A stretch of 64,000 nt of DNA from NCBI GenBank assembly GCA_949775045.1, contig OX459105.1, positions 5,982,069 to 6,046,068 of the forward strand, read 5' to 3'. Below the pieces are notes generated by a model. The model was not told the DNA's origin and did no database searches. It worked only from the letters and a program-made list of their open reading frames with translations. Below, one piece after another: positions 25,666 to 36,000 of the stretch; the first letter of the stretch is position 1; each line of letters begins with the position of its first letter. This DNA comes from Metridium senile. Taxonomy: Eukaryota; Cnidaria; Anthozoa; Actiniaria; Metridiidae. The position numbers and the translations under genes were made by a program.

Positions 25666-25942
25666 CACCCTTTCCGAGAAAGTTTGTAACCCGTGAAAAG
25701 CACACGCAAGCTAGTGGCGCAAAGGATCATGGATCAGTTCATAATGCATAATGCATTCGGAACGCCTTTCTTGTTGTTTGATAAGTCAAAATGGACATTT
25801 CTCAATGACATATTGACAAGTGTAGCAATGTGGCCATGAAATCCCTGCGTTCTAATAAAATATACATGTTACCCATAATTCCCTGCGCTACTAGCTTGTA
25901 GGCTTTTCACTTCACGGGTGACAAAGTTTCTCGGAAAGGGTG
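25666..25942. mobile_element. 277-bp foldback MITE (CACCCTTTCC family), copy 2, absent from block A
   Basis: Starts CACCCTTTCCGAGAAAG and ends TCTCGGAAAGGGTG, flanked by TA on both sides. Block A reads CATTGTAGAACTATAAAG across the site. Same family as 17979-18264. Confidence 0.88.
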
Positions 25943-26247
25943 TAACTATAAAGAGAAACTGCAATGCCTTATGGGAAGAGGTAATTGAATACCGCTGAAT
26001 AAACAACGCTGTATTTTATATGAAGAGGGATAAATATTAATATAACATATTTCAAGATTGGTAAGCAGCATGCAACAAGACCTTCCCCAACCTTTTTTGA
26101 AATATACATTTCATAGAATCTTAGACTGAAAAGAAAAAGGGTCCTTACTTCCACACAAAAACTCTGCAAATAAACTTCAATCAAGAGAATTGCTGGACAT
26201 AGAGAAATTATGAGGCTTCATGAGATGAGGACCAATAGGGGTTTGTC

Positions 26248-26326
26248 TAGCCTCCTATGCAGCCGCTCCTTTGTGTCATCACTCGTATTGTGTGACGACA
26301 CAAATGAACGGCTGCATAGGAGGCTA
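26248..26326. mobile_element. 79-bp hairpin element with perfect 9-bp target duplication
   Basis: Ends TAGCCTCCTATGCAGCCG and CGGCTGCATAGGAGGCTA. Flanked by GGGTTTGTC at 26239-26247 and again at 26327-26335. Same terminal TAGCCT and same 9-bp duplication as the elements at 51254-51556 and 53129-53226. Confidence 0.9.
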
Positions 26327-27131
26327 GGGTTTGTCCTTGTCTAGCACTAGTTACCCTGCATTACAGAGATTTCCTGATTTTACGACTTTAACGAGAAGGA
26401 AAAAGGTTTTCTTTTGCTTTTCTTGAGAGGAACATAGGAAATCTCAAGCAGGGGTATACACTAGTTCAAACTTCAACTCATTTTGACAGGTTTCTAGTAG
26501 AAGTGGGAAATCTTTGCAATCTCTACAATTTATCTCTTCCACTAAATATCTAGCTAGTTATATTTAGAAAAGAATTTTGAACATACTATATGAAAAATAA
26601 GCAAACAAAAAACATTATTGGCCATCTTTGTTTTTACTTTTTTTTAAATATGTCAAATGTTAATGAGACATTTTGATATTAATTAAACATCATTTTGAAA
26701 TCAAATAATACATTGAAATACTTCATTTTGGAATAAATCATTTAATGAGAGAAACAGTTGATTTGTTTTACACAACTTGAAATTGGATAAACTTTGTTGA
26801 AAATACTTGTAAATATTCATTTTATTATTGAATACAGATAATTTAAAAATATTTTCTTGTGAATATTGCCTCTTGTGAATACTACTACTTAAAACAAGAA
26901 ATAAAGTATGTTTATTTATGCTAACTTTAATGTAATTACAAAGTATTCACTATGCAGCATTCCTAAATACTTCTATTAGAGCCAATGCCATTAATGTAGT
27001 ATTTTAGGAACAGTTCAATCTATATTTTGGACAATGTTTCTGACTATTTCATGAGTTACAAAGTACTTTTCTACTATTTATTATATAATTGTCAATGAAA
27101 TAAAGTTTTATTTTATTTTCATTGATAATTA

Positions 27132-27268
27132 TATAATAAACAGAACATTACATGGTCGCTTTGAGATACAAATTTTATCTTCTCATGCTGCGCTCACTCG
27201 TGAAAGATCTGTTCAACACTCCAAGATAAAATTTGTATCTCCGCACGCCCATGTAATATCCTCTATAA
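27132..27268. mobile_element. Short interspersed element, copy 2 (ACATTACATGG type)
   Basis: Contains ATAAACAGAACATTACATGG, the inverted pair ATACAAATTTTATCTTCT / AAGATAAAATTTGTAT, a CTCACTCGTG core and CCATGTAATATCCTCTAT. Matches 15418-15535. Confidence 0.7.
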
Positions 27269-27548
27269 TTAAAATAAAATCATATTTTTTTTACTAAATA
27301 TCTGTAGTCAAATTGTAAAGAATATATTACACTCTATCAAGGCTGGGGTTGTTTGATTCGAACTGTGAAAGGGTATTAATAAGAAAGGGTGAAAGGGTAT
27401 TAATAAGTATTAAAACTTTATTGGTTTCAATGTTGATTATTCTATTTAAGAGGTTCCTGTAGACTGTACTAATGGCATTGGCTTGATAAATTATTTCAAT
27501 TTAAAATATGTATATATCATCATAATTATTATTTCTATTGAATATAAA

Positions 27549-27894
27549 CTAAGAGTTCTCCTGTATGAGTAAAGGTGTGTTATCAGGAGTATCGTCAGAG
27601 TTAGCAGACTCAAGAGCAGTTCCTGAGTAAATATACTCTTTTCTTGATGGAGATCTAGAATTTCCACTAAGACTAGCGTTTTCAGGGATGAAGAAGGCTA
27701 GTAGTAAAGCTAGTATCACTGACCCTGCTCCAAACAGGAAAGGTGCTCCTAAAACCATGTTCTATGATAGCAAAATTGTGGCTGATTAGTGATAGAATGG
27801 GAAAGAATGATTGAAGGAAAGAGGACTAGTAGAAGGGAAATTAAAGGGAACTAGCTGAAAGAAGGTTGGAAGGAAATGAAGGAAGAAAGAAAGA

Positions 27895-27938
<44 letters not shown>

Positions 27939-30017
27939 GAGAGATGGTAGAAAGGAAGGAGGGAGGAAAGGAAGGAGGGAAGAAAGGAAGGAGGGTAGAA
28001 AGGAAAGAGGGAAGAAAGGAAGGAGGGAAGGTAGAAAGGAAGGAGGGAGGGAAGAAAGGAAGGAGGGTAGAAAGGAAGGAGGGAAGGTAGAAAGGAAGGA
28101 GGGAGGGAAGAAAGGAAGGAGGGAGGGAAGAAAGGAAGGAGGGAGGGAAGAAAGGAAGGAGGGAGGGAAGAAAGGAAGGAGGGAAGAAAGGAAGGAGGGA
28201 AGAAAGGAAGCTAAATGGAGTAAGGAGGGAAGCAAATTGGAGTAAGGAAGGGAGAACGGAAGCAGGGATAAGACGATAGAAAGAAGGAAGAAGGGGAGAA
28301 GAAAAGTTGAAAGTGAGAACAAATGGGAGAAAGAAAGGAAAAAAGAAAGTTGAAGTGTCAAAAGTGAGACATTAAAATACGATCAAAGGGAGAACGAAAA
28401 GAACATATGAACAACAAGTAAACAGTAAAAAAAAAGAAATGTTATCATAAAATAATGATGGGGTACCATGGTCCAGTTACCTTATTAAATGGATCTTCCA
28501 TTGTGGTGTGGTTGGTTTGTATTGGTGGTGGTGGTGTTGTTGGCATATCATCTAAGTTTACATGAAATAAGTAAAAAGTAAAGCCAAACAGAGCTGGTCC
28601 AATTCCATTACAAAGACCTCTGATGCCAGTGACAATACCTTGGACTACACCTGATAGACATAATAAAAAATATTAGTTGGGGTTCCCCGTGAAAAATTCA
28701 CTGCTTTTCCCAACACTTGGGCTGCTCTTTGTAATTGCCTGTGTCAATGATAATCCAAGATGGCGGCCAAGGTGAGATCGCTGCGAGACGACTTTGATAT
28801 CTAGTTTTGCAAGCATTTAATTTCTGGTTCCAATTCGTTTGGTGGCACAGTGGGCAGGTTTATCGGAATAAGATGCGGACATTTTTCGCTTAGCGTATTA
28901 ATATTAATAATTAGGAATATTATTTCAATTATTTACTAAGTACCAAGAAAAATATCAAAAGCAATAAAAATAGTGTCAAAGTTCTGAATCCAATCATTGT
29001 GCATGATTGATTTATTTACCGTTAATGAAATAATGTATTAGTTCATTTTGTATCATATGTCATAGAGCGTGCGATGTAAATTGCGCACGCTGTTTTGCTT
29101 ATTTTTCTTGACGTTTGTAAAAATATAACCGTTAGTTTTCCCTGATGAAAGCTAGGAATAAAATTAAATTTAACGTGGAAGAAACAACTGATTATTAATT
29201 ATGTTCATATTAACGACATCCTTTGCAGGGACAGTGGCAATGATTTTTGAAATAAATGTACAGGAGTATACAAGGACCTACCTTGTTGGTCTTGGTCAGC
29301 ATTACAGGAAACAAGAGCACTTATTGCAGGATAGGTTATCATGGCAACAGAAGCCAGTGATCCTGCAGCCCACACCATCCTGGTAAGAGAATTGAACAAA
29401 TAAAATAACCATTTATCTCAGCCATGATTACCATGATCATCAAAGTACAATTACAATGAATCCCACCATTGTAGTTATGACAACCACTACCACAATCATC
29501 ATTATCACAATCATCATGCTAATCACTACCATTATTGCCATCATCATCATTGTCACTAAGTACTATCATCATACTAATCACTACCATTATTGCCATCATC
29601 ATCATTGTCACTACTATTATCATGCTAATCTCTATCATTATTGTTGTTGTCATCATTGTCACTACTATCATCATCAACAGTACAAATACAATGTGCTCCT
29701 ACCATTGTAGTTAAGACAACCACCACCACCACAATCATCATCATCATCATGCACATCAATACAATCATCATGTTAATCACCACCATTATTGTCACCACGA
29801 TCACCATCGCCATCAACATCATTGTCATCATCATCATCATCACAATCACGGTGATCACCATCATTGCTGTCATCATCATCATCACAATCACGGTGATCAC
29901 CATCAATGCTGTCATCATCATCACAATCACAGTGATCACCATCATTGCTGTCATCATCACCGTCCACATCAATACCATCATCATGCTAATCACCACCACA
30001 ATCATCATCATCATCAC

Positions 30018-30049
<32 letters not shown>

Positions 30050-33000
30050 ACATCATTATTGTCATCATCATCACCATCATCACAATCACGGTAATCACCA
30101 TCAATGCTGTCATCATCACCGTCCACATCAATACCATCATCATGCTAATTACCACCACAATCATCATCACCATCAACATGTACTTTTCTAGTGCAATTAC
30201 TATGAGAATCACTAGAGTGGTTAAATGTCAGTTGAAGATGTGGCCTTGGGGTTGTGTTTTTTTTTTGTACCACATGACCAATTTTGAGCAAAATGATTGG
30301 CCAGAAGCGATCACATGGTACAAATAGGAGACAGAATTTTAAACAAGGATTTTACCACTCTAGTGATTTCGATAGTATGTTCTTCAAGGATTCTACTCAC
30401 CAGCGCTGTGTACCCAATCCATACCATGATAATTGTAACAGTTGAAATATTAATCCTACTATAACTGAGTTTTTAAGTCCTATGGACTTCTTTAGACACG
30501 TCAGAACTAATGTCTGGGGAAAAAAAACATCACACGCTTTAGGGTAACTGAGCACAGGCAAAGAAAGGCAAGGCATAAATCAATCAATAAATAAATAAAT
30601 TTTCAAGATCTATAATATTGTAGTCTATTATAGAAATCACTTCTTACCTGTGCTATGACAGATAATATACCTAAAACAGCTATAAATGTTGCTACATCCT
30701 CTGAGGAAAAATGGATCACCTAAAACAACAACAAATATCTTATCAAACAATGGTAATACTTGGGGAGTGTGATGGGGAGTGTCTAAATTAAGGTGTTAGG
30801 GGGTGTCCTTGTCAGGGGGTGCCCCAATTACAAATAAAGGGCTCTTAAGGTGTTGGGAGGTGTCCAGTCCCTAAATGTCTTAAATAAAATAGGGGATATT
30901 GCAGCGCTAGGGGGATGTCCGGTGCTATTAGGGAGCGTACCTGTTTCAGGTATAGAAACATGCAAGAATACTGTCCAGCTTCAGGTAGGTAAGACAAGAA
31001 GACTGTTAACGATAGCAGTAATACCGTAGGGTCTTGGCCAACTTTACGTAAAGACTGAAATACAAAAACAACAGATATGTTACTACTTTGCAAATGACAG
31101 AATTTGAATTGCATCTAATAGACCAGTTTTATGTTATCTAGCACCGCTGTACTATTTGACAAAAGGCACATTTGCACAGGGATAGCCTCAATAGACCAGT
31201 TTCATGGTTATCTAGCACCGCTGTACTATTTGACACAAGGCGAATTTGCACAGGGATAATCTCAATTGACAGTAAATTCAAATATGTTTTCTATTGTTAA
31301 GCCATAGTATTTTTTAGTGCTTTGCTTGGAATTGTGAATATTTTGACAACAAATCGTGGCTTAGCCTGTGCAAGTTAATCTATATTGAGCAAAATGATTG
31401 TATGAAATACAACTCCAAAGAACATTTTTTGAGACTTCAAATTATTATAATTTCTATAAGAAACTTGATTATGATGACAGTTCTATTGTATCAACGTATG
31501 CATGTAACAACCAGCGGCTGTACATCTGAGTTCGCAGAAAGTCGAAAACCACAGTAAGATGTGGCTAATTCTAATGACACCAACTAGACACCATCTGCCC
31601 AGCAATCACTCAGGCTTCAAATGAGACATGATGTCATTGTTCCTAGGAATGCCTGGGACCTGACCCTCTAATTTGAAGACCAAGACAACAATGAAAAAGA
31701 AAGAACTGTTTGCATTTTTAGACTCTGGCTTTTCCGTACACGGAAGACCGAGTAATAAGTATAAAAACATAATCTTTACTCACAGCAAATGGGTCAGCTT
31801 GTTCCCACGATATAGGTGCTCCCCAAGACGCTGGTCGTATTCTCTCCGGTAACGACTCAGGTACAGCCACCAATATAAACAATAAATCTAATAACGCCAC
31901 AGCGGTCGCTAGGGCAACCACAAAGTTATCATTGTACCTACTACCTAGGTAAGCACCTAATGCTGGACTGATAATGAGACTTGCGGCAAATGTAGCTGAT
32001 ACCTGAGAAAGTGAAATAAGAGAATATTGAAAGATTGACACGATAATGATGATGATGATCAGAATAATAATAATGGTAATAATAATAGTACTAATAAAAA
32101 TGATGATGATGATGATGATGATGATCAGAATAATAATAATGGTGATAATAATAGTACTAATAAAAATGATGATGATAATGATGATCAGAATAATAATAAT
32201 GGTGATAATAATAGTACTAATAAAAATAATGATGATGATGATGATCAGAATAATAATAATGGTGATAATAATAGTACTAATAAAAATAATGATGATGATG
32301 ATGATAATGATCAGAATAATATTAATGATGATAATAATAGTACTAATAAAAATAATGATGATAATGATGATGATGATCAGAATAATAATAATAATGGTGA
32401 TAATAATAGTACTAATAAAAATAATGATGATGATGATGATGCTCGAATAATAATAATGGTGATAATAATAGTACTAATAAAAATAATGATGATAATGATG
32501 ATCAGAATAATAATAATGGTGATAATAATAGTACTAATAAAAATAATGATGATAATGATGATCAGAATAATAATAATGGTGATGATAATAGTACTTATAA
32601 AAATAATGATGATAATGATGATCAGAATAATAATAATGGTGATAATAATAGTACTAATAAAAATAATGATGATGATCAGAATAATAATAATGATGATAAT
32701 AATAGTACAAATAAAAATAATGATGATGATGATGATGCTCAAATAATAATAATGGTGATAATAATAGTACTAATAAAAATAATGATTATGATAATGATGA
32801 TGATGATCAGAATAATATTAATGATGATAATAATAGTACTAATAAAGATAATGATGATGATGATGATGAGAATAATATTAATGGTGATAATAATAGTACT
32901 AATAAAAATAATGATGATGATGATGATGCTCGAATAATAATAATGGTGATAAATTGTACTAATAAAAATAATGATTATGATAATGATGATGATGATCAGA

Positions 33001-36000
33001 ATAATATTAATGATGATAATAATAGTACTAATAAAGATAATGATGATGATGATGATGAGAATAATATTAATGGTGATAATAATAGTACTAATAAAAATAA
33101 TGATAATGATGATCAGAATAATAATAATAATGATAATATTAGTACTAATAAAAATAATGATGGTGATAATGATGATGACGATGATGATAATAATGATGAT
33201 GATAATAATTATAGAAATTACAATTATTATAAAAACAATGATGATGCTGATGATAATGATGCTGGTTATAATCATATTATAATGATAATTGTGGTGGTCA
33301 TTGATGATGACAACAATATTGTGATGATGATGATGATAATAACGCTGAAGATGATGACAGTGGTGATGATGTTGATGACAATTGAGATGATGAAGTTGAT
33401 GCTGATATAATAATTTGATTTGGGTGATAATAATGATGTCCAATCATTTTGCTCAAAATTAGTCATGTGGTTCAAAAAAACACCAGTCCAAGACATAATT
33501 ATACATGGAACAGGTTCCCATTTAAATCTGTACTTATGCAAATTTTGTTGATGTGTGTTAAACACACAGATAAACCAATCAGAGAAGTTCAATTCAGAAA
33601 TAATATACTCTAATTGGTTGATCTGTGTGTTTAGCACACATCAACACAATTTGTAGAAGTACAGATTTAAATGGGAAAGTACACATTTAAATGGGAACCT
33701 GTTATAGGCGTTTAACCCCTGTAGAGATTCCCACAGTAGGATGACAACTTACCAGGCCGTAGGCTGTACTTCGTTCATTTTGCTCTGTACAGTCAGCAAC
33801 GTAAGCAAATACAATAGAGAATGTGACAGAGAACATTCCAGACACTGAGATCATAGCAAAAAACCACCTGGAATCATAAACAAACATTGGTTAATATGGC
33901 TCATTATTGATTTATTAAAAAACACACTAATGGCATAAACAACATACGCAGACTCAGTAAGGCATTTCTCTGATAAACAGGTTCCCATTTAAATCTGTAC
34001 TTTCCCATTTAAATCTGTACTTATGCAAATTGTGTTGATGTGTGCCAAACACACAGATCAACCAATCAGAGTATATTATTTCTGAAGTGAACTTCTCTGA
34101 TTGGTTGATCTGTGTGTTTAGCACACATCAACAAAATTTGCATACGTACAGATTTAAATGGGAAAGTACAGATTAGTATTCTATAAAGACACATATATCT
34201 ATACACCTACTTACAAGAACATTGTCATACGAAAAAAAAGAACATTAATTTTGTATTTAGTGGGTTAGGAATAAATTAAAAGTACAAAAGATGATCACTG
34301 AAGCTGAACTCTTTCTTTTGTACTTTTAATTTATTCCTAAATACAAAATTAATGTTCTTTTTTTTTTGTTCTCTTTTATATCTCATATAGATCGGCCACT
34401 CATATTGTATATAGTACATAGACACTTGTCTAAATAGTATACAGGGTTCATGCTGATGTCAGTAAACCAAATCTAAGGAGTTTTCAAGGACCAAAAAGTA
34501 AATTTTAAACACTTTTTGCAACAACTTTGATATACGAAAATTTACGAATTTATGAAAATGATGTACAATACTAGAATTTTTACTTAACTTTAATTTGCAA
34601 TACTAGAATTTTTACCCTAGTTTAGCTAGAATTAAGGAGTTTTTAAGGAGTTTTTGCTGGTTTTCTAAAATTCAAGGGCTTTTCAAGTGCCCTTAAAAAC
34701 GTAAATCAAATCTAAGGAGTTTTCAAGGAGTTTAAGGAGTAGCATGAACCCTGGTATAACTAAATAGTCCAATTTGGACTATACTTACCATGGGTTAAAT
34801 CGTAGTAAAGGTATCGGAGAGCATGTAAAAAATACTGTCAGTAGTAAGAATGATTTCCTGCCCCAGACATCAGACAATGCACCAAGAAGTGGAGCACTTA
34901 GAAAGGACAAGATTCCCTGATGAAAAATATAAAATGTAGAATATTATTAAACATTTTTTTACAATAAATGTACATGCTATATTAAATATGTTCATCGGAA
35001 AAGTACATCCTCGGGAACCCAGGGGTATTCTTCTGTCACTCGTTTCTTGCTTCCACAACATATACCCCTGGGAACGTAGTCTGTTGGAGCTTGTTCCGGA
35101 AGTCAAAATTCAGCTCTTTACTGATTGGTCGACTTTATTAGGTCGACCAATGAAAATCAAGATAACCATTCAAAGAAAGTCGTTAAATAAGTTTGAATTT
35201 TGACTTCCGGAACAAGCTACAACAGACTACGTTCCCAGGGTTATGTGTTGTGGAAGCGAGAAACGAGCGACAGAAGAATACCCCTGGGTTCCCAAAAAGT
35301 ACTGTAAGATTCTAAATGAGATATCTGTTATCTGATATGGGCAATATATATTTAGAAGGTACAACTCAACTCTCAACTTACGGACACCCCACTATTACGG
35401 ACACCTCAATATTACGGACAGGAAAAAAAAATCCCAGATCAAAAATACAAAGAAATGACTGAAAGTAGCTCCAGTTATTACGGACTCTTGCTATTACTGA
35501 ATTACAGACACTTTGTGTCACATGTTTTCATTGTTTAACTACTGTTATAATGGACACATCCTGTAATTAAATACTGTAGTATGTTTACTGCAGCGTAATA
35601 AATGCTATAGTATTCATAATTTCATAATTTAAGTGGTTTATTGAACAATAACTAGATACAATACTGTTTTGCAGAACTACAACATATTAATCTACAATTA
35701 AGAAATGAAACTTTATTACTCAAACTAGATGCATGACATTAAATAAAATGAGTGGGTTTTTTTTTTCGCACCCCACTATTAGGGACTCCTGTTATTGCAG
35801 ACACAAAATTACGGTCCTGAGGATGTCTGTAATAGCGAGTTGACTGTAAAGAGGTCTATTGACTAATTAAAGAAAACCTTTACCTTAATACCATGTATTA
35901 AACCATTCATTAAAAATGTATGCTCTGGAAAAGTATCATTTAAAACCTGGAAAACAAAAAATATACAAACACATACATCACCATTATTTTACAGTGCGAC

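Larger units (their letters stand above)
24040..27548. other. Intergenic spacer between TRIM copy B and the MFSD14 3' end
   Basis: No coding frame that I recognise. 24040-24770 is the duplicated TRIM upstream flank, 24666-25990 the rest of the shared flank, and 25990-27548 unique AT-rich DNA holding the 79-bp hairpin element and the ACATTACATGG element. Confidence 0.65.
22671..30770. repeat. Segmental duplication, block B
   Basis: Direct copy of block A (1-12965). Here the duplicated MFSD14 tail is continuous with the complete gene to the right, so block B keeps the ancestral arrangement. B-specific additions include MITEs at 25207-25350, 25666-25942 and 26248-26326, about 1.67 kb at 25990-27655, and a 233-bp insertion at 28680-28912. 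Confidence 0.9.

Noticed and set aside
32046..33443. Open frames rich in Ile/Met/Asp/Asn, including histidine-rich peptides
   Set aside because: Shadows of the GAT/AAT minisatellite in MFSD14 intron 5.
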